64,000 nt of DNA, from positions 744,001 to 808,000 of the forward strand of contig NZ_AP022599.1 in assembly GCF_010725725.1 (NCBI RefSeq), written 5' to 3'. A program made the position numbers and the translations under genes. The notes under the pieces were generated by a model, which made no database searches, was not told the origin of the DNA, and saw nothing but the letters and a program-made list of their open reading frames with translations. The DNA is from Mycolicibacterium pulveris (lineage in GTDB: Bacteria; Actinomycetota; Actinomycetes; Mycobacteriales; Mycobacteriaceae). Shown in pieces: positions 8,500 to 16,470 of the stretch (within the stretch, counting starts at the first letter, position 1; the number at the start of each line of letters is the position of its first letter).

Positions 8500-8533
8500 G
8501 AGGATTACTCTAGCTATACAGAGGAATCCTCTG
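8500..8533 (-). promoter_or_regulatory. Operator and promoter of the TetR/enoyl-CoA hydratase operon
   Basis: GAGGATTACTCT (8500-8511) and AGAGGAATCCTC (8520-8531) form an inverted repeat with 11 of 12 matching positions. The right arm is itself palindromic (CAGAGGA-x-TCCTCTG, 8519-8533). The dyad covers the -10 box TAGAGT and abuts the start codon at 8499, the classic placement for TetR autorepression. Confidence 0.75.
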
Positions 8534-8542
8534 TCAAGGTGT

Positions 8543-8791
8543 TCAGGCCATGCAGATGTCAGTACCGAGTAGCAGCAGTGGCCAGAGCAATGTGGTCTGC
8601 ACAAACGCCGCGATGTCGGCGCCCGCGGGCAGCCGGGTCTGAAGCGCGGTCTCGATGGCGCGCACCTGCTCGGCGTCGAAGAACGCCCACACCAGCCCGA
8701 TCAGCAGGTAGGGAATCGCGAGCCACATCGCAAGCTCGATCATCGCCTCGACACTCACCCGTCGGCTCAGCACCCGGCGCCACACGGTCAC
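8543..8791 (-). CDS. Small two-helix membrane protein, partner of the MpaB-like protein
   Basis: The 82-residue protein has two predicted transmembrane helices (MIELAMWLAIPYLLIGLVWA and AAFVQTTLLWPLLLLG) and ends GTDICMA. GTG at 8791 overlaps the stop of the MpaB-like gene as GTGA. It is a paralogue of the protein at 9645-9881: both share the first-helix pattern M-x-AxPYLxxGxVWxxF and the C-terminal pattern WPxLLxxTxxCM. I recognise no named family. The tight overlap and paralogy suggest it forms a membrane complex with the central protein. Confidence 0.75.
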   Translation of the reverse strand: MTVWRRVLSRRVSVEAMIELAMWLAIPYLLIGLVWAFFDAEQVRAIETALQTRLPAGADIAAFVQTTLLWPLLLLGTDICMA

Positions 8792-9648
8792 ACCAGCGCG
8801 CGGTGCTGTCGGACCCGACGGCGGACGTCGGCGAGCAGGATGTAGCTGCCGCCCTGGCGGATGAACACCGGCAGGAACCGGTTGGCGAACGCGACGAGCA
8901 GAAACAGCCGTTCGAACTGGCGCTGCCGAAAGTCGCTCCACTTGATGCCCATCGCGTCCCGAAAGACCGGTGCGAGGAAACCGGCGGTGAGGAACTTCAA
9001 CAGCGGCCGGAACGGAAGGCCCAGCAGCGGATTGATCATCCGCAGGTTCAGCATCTCGAGCAGATAGTCACGGACCCGGTCGTCGATCTGTACCTGCCGG
9101 CACGCCTCGTTCCAGTAGTCGTCGAATCCCGCGCGGGTGGGCGGCCATTGATCCTCGCTGACCTGCAGCGTGGTGCCCAGCGTCCATGCGGATCGGTAGA
9201 ACTGCTCGGCCTGTTCGGGCGTCATCTCGCCGCGCAGCAGTTGGTAGGTGTCTTCCAGCCCGACGAAAAGGCATGCCGCCACCCACATTTGAAGATCACG
9301 GTCGAACGCGTTGTAGCGCACCGGGCTGTCGGAGGTGGACTTGACGTGCCGGTGTGACTCGTTGACCGCCTCCTGGAACGCCGCACGGTCCTCCGGTTTT
9401 CCGAGCACCGCGACCGCCAGGTACTGAAACGTCGTTCTGGCCCGCTTCCACGGATGTTTCAGCAGGTTTCCGGAGTCGACCTTGCTCTCGACGACGCCGT
9501 ATCCCACCCCCGGCCGTGAGAGCTGCATGATCACGTTGGCAGCCCCCGCGGCGAACGCCCAGAAGTCCATCGCGTCGGCGGCGGTGACCGGTTCGGTGTC
9601 CCAGCGCGCGGTGCGTCTGGCGATGGTGATGCGATTGGCGGTCGTCAT
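8788..9648 (-). CDS. MpaB/latex-clearing-type oxygenase family protein (DUF2236)
   Basis: The 286-residue alpha-helical protein belongs to the DUF2236/MpaB family. Typical elements are the N-terminal AFAAGAANVIMQLSRPGVG, the SHRHVKS segment, an RYNAFDRDLQMWVAACLF helix, and the LRMINPLLGLPFRPLLKF region. Characterised relatives include a fungal heme-containing meroterpenoid oxygenase and rubber oxygenase Lcp; the substrate here is unknown. The ATG at 9648 overlaps the upstream small membrane gene as ATGA, and the stop overlaps the downstream one as GTGA, so three genes form one compact operon. Confidence 0.85.
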   Translation of the reverse strand: MTTANRITIARRTARWDTEPVTAADAMDFWAFAAGAANVIMQLSRPGVGYGVVESKVDSGNLLKHPWKRARTTFQYLAVAVLGKPEDRAAFQEAVNESHRHVKSTSDSPVRYNAFDRDLQMWVAACLFVGLEDTYQLLRGEMTPEQAEQFYRSAWTLGTTLQVSEDQWPPTRAGFDDYWNEACRQVQIDDRVRDYLLEMLNLRMINPLLGLPFRPLLKFLTAGFLAPVFRDAMGIKWSDFRQRQFERLFLLVAFANRFLPVFIRQGGSYILLADVRRRVRQHRALV

Positions 9649-9881
9649 GTCATGCACACGGTGGAGAAGAGCAGCACCGGCCATGTCGCGACCGAGCCGA
9701 GGAGCGCGATCACCCGGTTCACGCCGGCGGGGTTGATGGCGTTGATGTAGTCGAGGTGAAAGGCCGTCCAGACCGCTCCGACGACGAGGTAGGGCACGGC
9801 GAGCATGATCGCCGTGCCGATCCACTCGGCGATGGTCATCTCGAAGGCCAACACCTTGCGAACTGCGGTGATCACGCCCAT
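9645..9881 (-). CDS. Small two-helix membrane protein, first gene of the MpaB-like operon
   Basis: The 78-residue protein MGVITAVRKVLAFEMTIAEW... has two predicted membrane helices (about 19-41 and 54-75) and ends TWPVLLFSTVCMT. It is paralogous to the product at 8543-8791. The stop overlaps the MpaB-like start (ATGA). No ribosome binding site is obvious; TTAACAT lies just upstream of the ATG. Function unknown. Confidence 0.75.
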   Translation of the reverse strand: MGVITAVRKVLAFEMTIAEWIGTAIMLAVPYLVVGAVWTAFHLDYINAINPAGVNRVIALLGSVATWPVLLFSTVCMT

Positions 9882-9963
9882 ATGTTAATCGTCATTCATG
9901 TTCGGCAGGCCGGTTTCAGGCCGAAGGCTTGGTTCTGTTTCGCAGCGAAGTGAATGAAAGTTC

Positions 9964-10746
9964 CTACAGCAGCGTGGCCTGCTCGGGTTCGGGCTCGGCC
10001 GGCTCGATCAGCTCCGGGCCGTTGTTGCGGATGCTGTTGACCAGCCGGGAGACCTGACGAATTTCGATCCGGTCCAGGTCCCCGTGCCCACGCAGCAGGC
10101 CCTCGTCGATCGGGGCATCGGGATCCAGCCACCGATCCCAGTCGCTCTTGCTGATGCTCAGCGGCATGCGGTCATGGATCTCGGCCAGCGGCCCGGCAGC
10201 GTCGGTGGTGATGATCGTGCAGCTCAGCAGCGGCGCGGCCGAGGACGAACCCGCGGACTCGTCGCGCGGCCGCCACGTCGACCACAACCCCGCCATGAAC
10301 AACGGCTCCCCGTCGGCGCCGTACATGTAGAACGGCGTCTTCGGCGCCTTCTTGCCCGACGCCAGCTCGCCGTTGGGCCGCCATTCGTACCAGCCGTCCA
10401 TCGGTACCAGGCAGCGCTTGTTTTTCGCCGAGTTCCGAAACGCCGGCGACGTCGTCACCTTGTCGGCGCGCGCGTTGATCAGCAGCGGACCCTTGGTCTC
10501 CGGGCCGCCGTCCTTCGCCGCCTTGACCCACGGCGGCACCAGCCCCCAGCGCATCGACCGGATCCGGCGCATCGCCTCGTCGTCGGGGTCGGTGTGGCGC
10601 TTGACCACCGCGCTGATCGTGGTCGTCGGCGCGACGTTGTAGTTGGGCCCGGCGGCGTCTTTTTGGGCCGCCGTGGTCTCGTCGATCGCCTTGATCTTCT
10701 CGGCCAGCAGCGCCGGATCTGTGGTCACCGCGAATCGTCCGCACAT
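9964..10746 (-). CDS. SRAP (HMCES/YedK) abasic-site processing protein
   Basis: The 260-residue SRAP domain protein begins MCGRFAVT: after Met removal Cys2 becomes the N-terminal nucleophile that forms a thiazolidine crosslink with abasic sites in single-stranded DNA. The other family residues are visible: NYNVAPT, NARAD, the glutamate in WYEW, and the histidine in IHDRMP. The start at 10746 rather than the ATG at 10755 is required to expose that cysteine. Orthologue of Rv3226c. It is divergent from aroA, sharing a 74-bp spacer. Confidence 0.95.
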   Translation of the reverse strand: MCGRFAVTTDPALLAEKIKAIDETTAAQKDAAGPNYNVAPTTTISAVVKRHTDPDDEAMRRIRSMRWGLVPPWVKAAKDGGPETKGPLLINARADKVTTSPAFRNSAKNKRCLVPMDGWYEWRPNGELASGKKAPKTPFYMYGADGEPLFMAGLWSTWRPRDESAGSSSAAPLLSCTIITTDAAGPLAEIHDRMPLSISKSDWDRWLDPDAPIDEGLLRGHGDLDRIEIRQVSRLVNSIRNNGPELIEPAEPEPEQATLL

Positions 10747-10768
10747 AAGACCCATGGTGGCAGACAGG

Positions 10769-10812
10769 CGGGATCAGCGGGATCAGGCAGGGGTCGGGCG
10801 GGATCAGGCAGG
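10769..10812. repeat. Short direct repeats in the SRAP-aroA divergent spacer
   Basis: GGGATCAGGCAGG occurs at 10780-10792 and again at 10800-10812, with a shorter GCGGGATCA at 10769-10777. The 20-bp spacing is about two helical turns. They could be binding sites for a regulator of either gene or simply slippage duplications. No clear -10 element is visible for aroA. Confidence 0.5.
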
Positions 10813-10820
10813 ATATAGCC

Positions 10821-12119
10821 GTGAGCACCTGGCAGGCACCCTCGACGTCGAGTCCCGTGCATGCCACCGTCGCCGTGCCGGGTTCGAAATCACTGACCAA
10901 CCGGGCGCTGATCCTCGCGGCGCTGGCGACACGTCAGGGCTCGTCGACCATCCGCGGCGCGCTGCGCAGCCGTGACACCGACCTGATGATCGCTGCGCTG
11001 CAGGCGCTGGGCGTCACGATCGAGGGCACCAACGACGAGTTGACCGTCAGCGGCGCCATCGACCCACGCGAGGGCGCCCGCATCGACTGCGGCCTGGCGG
11101 GCACCGTGCTGCGCTTCGTCCCCCCGGTCGCCGCGCTGGGCACCGCGACGATCACCTTCGACGGTGACGCGCAGGCGCGCGTCCGCCCGATCGCTCCGCT
11201 GCTCGACGCGCTGCGCGGTCTCGGCGTGCAGATCGACGGCGACGGGCTGCCGTTCTCGGTGCGCGGCACCGGAGCGGTGGCCGGCGGCACGGTGCGGATC
11301 GACGCGTCGGCGTCGTCGCAGTTCGTCTCGGGGCTGTTGTTGTGCGGGGCGGCGTTCACCGAGGGTGTGACGGTCGTGCACACCGGTGAGACGGTGCCGT
11401 CGGCGCCGCATGTGGCGATGACGGTGACGATGCTGCGTTCTGCCGGGGTCGACGTCGACGACGGCGAGCCCAACCGGTGGCGGGTGTCCCCCGGCGCGGT
11501 CGCGGCGCGGCGCTGGGTGATCGAGCCCGACCTGTCCAACGCCGTGCCGTTTCTGGCGGCGGCGGTGGTCAGCGGCGGAACGGTGCGCATCACCGGGTGG
11601 CCGCGGGACAGCATCCAGCCCGCAGACACGATCATCAGGATTCTCGAGAAGCTGGGTTCGGTTGTACAGCACAGCGATTCGCACCTGGAGGTACGGGGTC
11701 CGCAGACGTTCGACGGCATCGACATCGACCTCAACGAAGTCGGCGAACTGACGCCGGCGGTGGCCGCGTTGGCGGCGCTGGCATCGGAAGGGTCGGTGTC
11801 GCGCCTTCGCGGTGTCGCACACCTGCGCGGTCACGAAACCGATCGGCTCGCGGCGCTTTCGGCGGAGATCAACGGCCTGGGCGGGCAGTGCGAGGAGACG
11901 CCGGACGGGCTGGTGATCACAGCTCGGCCGTTGCGCGGTGGGCTGTGGCGGTCCTATGCCGACCACCGGATGGCAACGGCCGGCGCCATCGTCGGGCTGC
12001 GGGTACCGGGCGTGCGGGTCGAGGACATCGAGACGACGTCGAAGACGTTGCCGGACTTCCCGAAACTGTGGGCCGACATGATGTCCGGTCAGGCACTGGA
12101 TGCCGGGACGGGCGCTTGA
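10821..12119 (+). CDS. aroA: 3-phosphoshikimate 1-carboxyvinyltransferase (EPSP synthase)
   Basis: The 432-residue EPSP synthase transfers enolpyruvate from PEP to shikimate-3-phosphate in aromatic amino-acid and chorismate synthesis. Visible motifs are [16 protein letters not shown] (phosphate/PEP binding, Lys-Ser), [15 protein letters not shown] (the family's GNAGT region in its actinobacterial form), [16 protein letters not shown], and [14 protein letters not shown] near the C-terminus. It starts at GTG 10821. The stop overlaps the rsgA start as TTGA, so aroA and rsgA form an operon as in M. tuberculosis (Rv3227-Rv3228). Confidence 0.97.
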   Translation: MSTWQAPSTSSPVHATVAVPGSKSLTNRALILAALATRQGSSTIRGALRSRDTDLMIAALQALGVTIEGTNDELTVSGAIDPREGARIDCGLAGTVLRFVPPVAALGTATITFDGDAQARVRPIAPLLDALRGLGVQIDGDGLPFSVRGTGAVAGGTVRIDASASSQFVSGLLLCGAAFTEGVTVVHTGETVPSAPHVAMTVTMLRSAGVDVDDGEPNRWRVSPGAVAARRWVIEPDLSNAVPFLAAAVVSGGTVRITGWPRDSIQPADTIIRILEKLGSVVQHSDSHLEVRGPQTFDGIDIDLNEVGELTPAVAALAALASEGSVSRLRGVAHLRGHETDRLAALSAEINGLGGQCEETPDGLVITARPLRGGLWRSYADHRMATAGAIVGLRVPGVRVEDIETTSKTLPDFPKLWADMMSGQALDAGTGA

Positions 12120-13096
12120 TCCATCGCGAGTACGACGAGTCCGACGTGCGGGTACGACCCGGTCGGGGCTCGCGACCGCGAACCAAGATCCGACCCGACC
12201 ACGCCGACGCGCAGGAGGCGATGGTGGTGACGGTCGACCGCGGGCGCTGGGGTTGCGCGCTCGGCGGTGATCCGAACCGGCGCGTCACCGCGATGCGCGC
12301 CCGTGAACTCGGCCGCACCCCGATCGTCGTCGGCGACCAGGTCGGGGTCGTCGGCGATCTGTCGGGCAAGCCGGACACCCTGGCGCGCATCGTGCGTCGC
12401 GGAGAACGCCGAACGGTGTTGCGGCGCACCGCAGATGACACCGATCCCACCGAGCGTGTCATCGTCGCCAACGCGGATCAGCTGTTGATCGTGGTGGCGC
12501 TGGCCGACCCCCCGCCGCGCACCGGCCTGGTCGAACGCGCGCTCATCGCCGCCTATGCCGGCGGTGTGACGCCGATCCTGTGTCTGACCAAAACGGATCT
12601 GGCCCCACCGGAACCGTTCGCGGCGCAGTTCGCGGACCTCGACCTCACCGTGGTGACCGCCGGACGAGGCGACCCCCTCGACGACGTCGAGGCGCTGCTG
12701 GTCGACAAGGTGACGGTGCTGCTCGGACACTCCGGCGTCGGAAAGTCGACCCTGGTGAATCGCCTTGTGCCCGAGGCGGAACGGGCGACCGCCGAAGTGA
12801 CCCACATCGGCAGGGGACGGCACACGTCGACCCAGTCGGTGGCGCTGCCGCTCAGCCGTGGCGGGTGGGTGATCGACACGCCGGGCATCCGCTCGTTCGG
12901 GCTTGCCCACATCGAGCCCGACGACGTGGTGCTGGCGTTCTCGGATCTGGCCGAGGCGGTCAAGGAGTGTCCGCGCGGCTGCGGTCACATGGGCCCGCCC
13001 GCGGACCCGGAGTGCGCGCTGGACACCTTGTCGGGACCGGCGGCCGGGCGGGCCGCGGCGGCTCGACGACTTCTTGCGGTCCTGCGCGAGAGATGA
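12116..13096 (+). CDS. rsgA: RsgA, circularly permuted ribosome-maturation GTPase
   Basis: The 326-residue protein has an OB-fold N-terminus, then GTPase motifs in permuted order: G4 TKTD, G1 [13 protein letters not shown]3 DTPG, followed by a C-terminal zinc motif [16 protein letters not shown] (Cys, Cys, His, Cys). RsgA acts late in 30S subunit assembly. The start is the TTG at 12116, which overlaps the aroA stop (TTGA) and gives nearly the M. tuberculosis length; the next in-frame start (GTG 12146) would remove ten conserved N-terminal residues. Rare TTG use plus coupling suggests modest translation. Confidence 0.92.
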   Translation: MIHREYDESDVRVRPGRGSRPRTKIRPDHADAQEAMVVTVDRGRWGCALGGDPNRRVTAMRARELGRTPIVVGDQVGVVGDLSGKPDTLARIVRRGERRTVLRRTADDTDPTERVIVANADQLLIVVALADPPPRTGLVERALIAAYAGGVTPILCLTKTDLAPPEPFAAQFADLDLTVVTAGRGDPLDDVEALLVDKVTVLLGHSGVGKSTLVNRLVPEAERATAEVTHIGRGRHTSTQSVALPLSRGGWVIDTPGIRSFGLAHIEPDDVVLAFSDLAEAVKECPRGCGHMGPPADPECALDTLSGPAAGRAAAARRLLAVLRER

Positions 13097-13108
13097 CCCG
13101 GTGATCCT

Positions 13109-13174
13109 GGCGCGAGCGTGCGTGTCAGAGGACGACACGCCGTGCATTTCGCCGAGTTTGTGCACGCTCGCGCC
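13109..13174. repeat. Palindromic intergenic element, copy 1 (left of methyltransferase)
   Basis: Perfect 13-bp inverted repeats GGCGCGAGCGTGC (13109-13121) and GCACGCTCGCGCC (13162-13174) enclose about 40 bp. Over the 60-bp core this element aligns with the reverse complement of the element at 13866-13925, including an internal GACACGCCGT, so the two are inverted copies of one family. It lies 12 bp after the rsgA stop and may serve as terminator. Confidence 0.85.
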
Positions 13175-13198
13175 CGCTGCGCGCCGTAGGGTTCGCGC

Positions 13199-13846
13199 GT
13201 GACCGAACCGGATTTCCTGCAACGCACGCGTCACGGTTACGACCTGACCGCCAAGCCGTACGCCGAGAACTTTCACGAGCATCTCCACGACAAGCCGCTC
13301 GACCGCGCGATGCTCGCCGGCTTCGCCGGGCTGGTCGACCGCGGCGGCGTCATTGCGGACGTAGGATGCGGCACCGGCGCCACCACCCGAATGCTCACCG
13401 ACCACGGCTTGGATGCGGTGGGTATCGACCTGTCGCCCAACATGATTGCCGAGGCCCGACGGCGCAATCCCGGTCTGCCGTTTCACGTCGGTTCGATGAC
13501 GAGCCTGGACTTCGACGACCATCAGGTGCACGGCGTCTGTGCGTGGTACTCGGTGATCCACATACCCGACGAGCTGTTGGCCCATGTCTTCACCGAGTTT
13601 CGCCGGGTGCTGTGCCCGAACGGCTGGCTGTTGCTCGCATTCCAAGTGGGCGAACAACCTCGCGAGCTCAGCGAGATGTTCGGCGAGCATGTGTCGTTGA
13701 CGTTTTATCGCAGACAGCCCGACGCCGTCGCACTCCTGTTGGAGGAAATCGGCTTCATGCCCTACGCCGGTTTGGTGCGCGAACCCAACGACGACGGCTT
13801 CGAATCCACCCCACACGCGTTCCTGATGGCGCAGAACTGCGGGTGA
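13199..13846 (+). CDS. Class I SAM-dependent methyltransferase
   Basis: The 215-residue methyltransferase has the SAM-binding motif I VIADVGCGTGATTRML, motif II acidic turn GIDLSPNMI, and the post-motif strand FHVGSMTSLDFDD. Its substrate is unknown. GTG at 13199 is preceded by TAGGGT (13187-13192) with a 6-nt gap, giving a leaderless transcript. In M. tuberculosis, as I recall it, rsgA is followed directly by desA3, so this gene appears to be inserted; it is bracketed on both sides by inverted copies of a 60-bp palindromic element. Confidence 0.9.
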   Translation: MTEPDFLQRTRHGYDLTAKPYAENFHEHLHDKPLDRAMLAGFAGLVDRGGVIADVGCGTGATTRMLTDHGLDAVGIDLSPNMIAEARRRNPGLPFHVGSMTSLDFDDHQVHGVCAWYSVIHIPDELLAHVFTEFRRVLCPNGWLLLAFQVGEQPRELSEMFGEHVSLTFYRRQPDAVALLLEEIGFMPYAGLVREPNDDGFESTPHAFLMAQNCG

Positions 13847-13865
13847 GCCCTACGGCTGTACGGGC

Positions 13866-13925
13866 GCGAGCGTGCGTAAAGTTCGCCTGTTCGACGGCGT
13901 GTCGCCCTCAGACGCGCACGCTCGC
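13866..13925. repeat. Palindromic intergenic element, copy 2 (right of methyltransferase)
   Basis: GCGAGCGTGCG (13866-13876) pairs with CGCACGCTCGC (13915-13925). The 60-bp element is an inverted copy of that at 13109-13174. Its right 18 bp include the last codons and TGA stop of desA3, so the desaturase C-terminus (LAASVRV) is encoded by the repeat arm. Confidence 0.85.
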
Positions 13926-15146
13926 GGCGAGGCGCCTTTCGCGACGGCGAGCCCTGACGGCGGCGATCGAGGACTTCAGCCCCCGACGCTGGGCCGGTTC
14001 CAGTTCCGCGAACATCCGCTCGCTACGCGTCTCGGGTGCGTCGTCAGCGGTGTCACGCAGGTACTTGTCCGGCAACGACAGTTTCGCGATGGTGCGCCAC
14101 GCCTTGCCGTACTGGACCAGGAAAGAGCCCGTGGTGTACGGCAAGTCGTACTTGTCGCAGATCTGGCGCACCCGGATCGAGATCTCGTGGAGCCGGTTGC
14201 TCGGCAGATCCGGATACAGGTGATGCTCGATCTGGTGACACAGGTTGCCGCTCATGAACCGCAGCACCGGACCGTTCTCGAAGTTGGCGCTGCCGAGCAT
14301 CTGCCTCAGGTACCACTGGCCCTTGCTCTCGCCCGCCATGTCCGTCTTGGTGAATTTCTCTGCGCCGTCGGGGAAATGGCCGCAGAAGATCACCGCATTG
14401 GACCACACGTTGCGGATGATGTTCGCAACGGCGTTGGCCTTCAGCGTCGACTTGAAAGTCGCACCCGGCGACAGCGACGTCACCGCTGGATACGCGACAT
14501 AGTCCTTGACTACCTGGTTGCCTGCCTTGACGCCGAACTCCCGCAGCCGTTTCATCGTGGCTTTGCGGTCGTCGCGGCCCTTGGCGATCTTGCCGATCTC
14601 CAGGTGCTGCAGCGCCACGCCCCACTCGAACAACGTCGCCAGCATCGTGTTGAAGAACAGGTTGAAAACGTTGTGCGGCTTCCACTTCTGGTCGCGGGTC
14701 ACCCGGAGCAGACCGTAGCCCACGTCGTCATCCATGCCGAGGATGTTCGTGTACTTGTGGTGCATGAAGTTATGGGTGAACCGCCAGTGCTTGGCGGCCC
14801 CGCTCATATCCCATTCCCAGGTCGAGGAATGGATCTCGGGATCGTTCATCCAATCCCATTGGCCGTGCATGACGTTGTGGCCGATCTCCATGTTCTCGAT
14901 GATCTTGGCCACGCCGAGCGTCACGGTGCCTGCCCACCACGCCGATCGGCGCGAACTGGCGGCCAGAATGACCCGGCCCGCGATCTCGAGGGTGCGCTGC
15001 GCGGCAATGGTGCGCCGGATGTAGCGCGCATCGCGCTCGCCGCGGGAGTCTTCGATGTCTCTACGGATCGCGTCGAGCTCAAAGGCCAAGCTCTCGATGT
15101 CGGCATCGGTCAGATGCGCGAACTCCGGTACGTCGGTGATCGCCAT
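13908..15146 (-). CDS. desA3: Acyl-CoA delta-9 desaturase DesA3
   Basis: The 412-residue integral-membrane diiron desaturase has three histidine boxes: GHNVMHGQ, THNFMHHKYTN and CHQIEHHLYPDLP. In M. tuberculosis DesA3 (Rv3229c) introduces the 9,10 double bond into stearoyl-CoA using electrons from the reductase Rv3230c, encoded next to it here. The ATG at 15146 has AGGGAGGG about 10 nt upstream. Its promoter contains a 21-bp segment identical to one in front of the reductase gene, so the two are probably co-regulated although separately transcribed. The C-terminal codons lie in a repeat. Confidence 0.95.
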   Translation of the reverse strand: MAITDVPEFAHLTDADIESLAFELDAIRRDIEDSRGERDARYIRRTIAAQRTLEIAGRVILAASSRRSAWWAGTVTLGVAKIIENMEIGHNVMHGQWDWMNDPEIHSSTWEWDMSGAAKHWRFTHNFMHHKYTNILGMDDDVGYGLLRVTRDQKWKPHNVFNLFFNTMLATLFEWGVALQHLEIGKIAKGRDDRKATMKRLREFGVKAGNQVVKDYVAYPAVTSLSPGATFKSTLKANAVANIIRNVWSNAVIFCGHFPDGAEKFTKTDMAGESKGQWYLRQMLGSANFENGPVLRFMSGNLCHQIEHHLYPDLPSNRLHEISIRVRQICDKYDLPYTTGSFLVQYGKAWRTIAKLSLPDKYLRDTADDAPETRSERMFAELEPAQRRGLKSSIAAVRARRRERRLAASVRV

Positions 15147-15170
15147 ATACCGCTATCCCTCCCTTCGTGG

Positions 15171-15191
15171 ACCTACGCTACCGTAACCTAC
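15171..15191 (-). promoter_or_regulatory. desA3 promoter/operator (21-bp shared box, copy 1)
   Basis: A 21-bp segment beginning ACCTACGCTACCGTAACCTA on the plus strand is repeated exactly at 16361-16381. On the minus strand it contains -10 box TAGCGT and the dyad TACG-GTAG-CGTA, typical of a TetR-family operator. A further ACCGTAGG half-site occurs at 15196-15203. The binding protein is not identifiable from this window. Confidence 0.75.
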
Positions 15192-15219
15192 CCAACCGTA
15201 GGTTCGCACGCGGTGAATT

Positions 15220-16356
15220 CTAGACATCGAGCACACAATCTCCCGATGCCGCCGAGATGCAGGTCTGCACCCGGCTACCCGGTTCGTGTTCGACGCCCGA
15301 ACGCAGGTCCCGCACGTGCCCGTCGAGCAGACCGACCACACAGGACTGGCAGATGCCCATCCGGCAGCCGAACGGCATCCGGATACCCACCTGCTCGCCG
15401 GCCTCCATCAACGGCGTCGCGGCGTCGACGGTGACCGACTTGCCGCTGCGGGCGAACTCCACCGTGCCGCCCTGCCCGTGCACCTGACCCTTCGACACCG
15501 CGAAACGCTCGAGATGCAGGCGCGAGCCCACCCCGGCGGCGTCCCAGACCCGCGCTGCCTCGTCCAGCATCCCCTCGGGCCCACAGGCCCACGTCTGGCG
15601 GTCCTGCCAGTCGGGAACCTCGTCGGCCAGCCGCGACAGATCCAGGCGCCCCTGCTTTCGGGTGGCGCGCAGCCGCAGCGAGTAGCCGGCGTGCGCGGCG
15701 CCCAACTTCTCCAGCTCGGTCGCGAACAGCACGTCTGATTCCGTTGGCGCCGAATGCAAGTGGACGATATCGGTGATCTGGTCGCGACGCACCAGCGTGC
15801 GCAGCATCGACATCACGGGGGTGATGCCCGAGCCTCCGGTGAGGAACAGCACTTTGGGCGGGGCGGGGTCGGGCATGACGAAATTGCCCTGCGGCGCGGC
15901 CAGTCGCACGATCGTGCCAGGCGCTACTCCGCTGACCAGATGGGTCGACAGAAACCCCTCGGGCATGGCTTTGACCGTGATCGTGATCGTCTTCTTCGCG
16001 GCAACCGGACTCGACGTCAACGAGTAGGACCGCCACCGCCAGCGGCCCTCGACCAGGACCCCGATGCCGATGTACTGGCCCGGTTCGTAGTCGAAGGAGA
16101 AGCCCCATCCGGGCTTGATGACCAAAGTCGCCGAGTCGACGGTCTCCCGGCGTACCCCGACCACCCGACCCCGCAGCTCTCGCGCTGACCACAGCGGGTT
16201 GGCGAGCTGAAGATAGTCGTCGGGCAGCAGCGGAAAGGTAACCCGCGCGGCAACCGTGCGCAGTGCATGCAGGACCGGATGCCGTTCAGCACCCGCGACA
16301 GTCGGTCGGACGGTGTCGGCGACGTTGGCCGAGACTTTGACGTAGTTCTTGGCCAC
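15220..16356 (-). CDS. Ferredoxin reductase partner of DesA3 (FAD/NAD + 2Fe-2S)
   Basis: The 378-residue protein has an FAD-binding domain (Rx[20 protein letters not shown]), an NAD(P)H-binding domain ([16 protein letters not shown]) and a C-terminal plant-type [2Fe-2S] ferredoxin with cysteines in [10 protein letters not shown] and TCISA (C-x4-C-x2-C...C). It is the orthologue of Rv3230c, which feeds electrons to DesA3. GTG at 16356 is used: the box TAGCGT inside the shared 21-bp operator lies 8 nt upstream, so the mRNA is probably leaderless. About 70 bp separate it from desA3, with a second copy of the operator between. Confidence 0.94.
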   Translation of the reverse strand: MAKNYVKVSANVADTVRPTVAGAERHPVLHALRTVAARVTFPLLPDDYLQLANPLWSARELRGRVVGVRRETVDSATLVIKPGWGFSFDYEPGQYIGIGVLVEGRWRWRSYSLTSSPVAAKKTITITVKAMPEGFLSTHLVSGVAPGTIVRLAAPQGNFVMPDPAPPKVLFLTGGSGITPVMSMLRTLVRRDQITDIVHLHSAPTESDVLFATELEKLGAAHAGYSLRLRATRKQGRLDLSRLADEVPDWQDRQTWACGPEGMLDEAARVWDAAGVGSRLHLERFAVSKGQVHGQGGTVEFARSGKSVTVDAATPLMEAGEQVGIRMPFGCRMGICQSCVVGLLDGHVRDLRSGVEHEPGSRVQTCISAASGDCVLDV

Positions 16357-16360
16357 GGCA

Positions 16361-16381
16361 ACCTACGCTACCGTAACCTAC
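16361..16381 (-). promoter_or_regulatory. Reductase-gene promoter/operator (21-bp shared box, copy 2)
   Basis: An exact copy of the 21 bp at 15171-15191, in the same orientation, begins 4 bp upstream of the reductase start codon. The -10 TAGCGT (16370-16365) is embedded in it. Repressor binding would block RNA polymerase directly. Confidence 0.75.
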
Positions 16382-16410
16382 GGTCCCGTATCTACTCCGA
16401 ATTCGCGACA

Positions 16411-16457
16411 GTGCGGTTTCATACGCTCGCCGCGGCGAGTCGCGTATGAAACCGCAC
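16411..16457. repeat. Perfect 16-bp-arm palindrome (GTGCGGTTTCATACGC family, copy 1)
   Basis: GTGCGGTTTCATACGC (16411-16426) pairs perfectly with GCGTATGAAACCGCAC (16442-16457); the 15-bp loop itself contains TCGCCGCGGCGA. A related element with the identical left arm lies at 59677-59724. It sits between two same-strand genes, downstream of the Rv3231c-like gene, and probably terminates that transcript. Confidence 0.85.
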
Positions 16458-16470
16458 AACCGGCGGCCGG

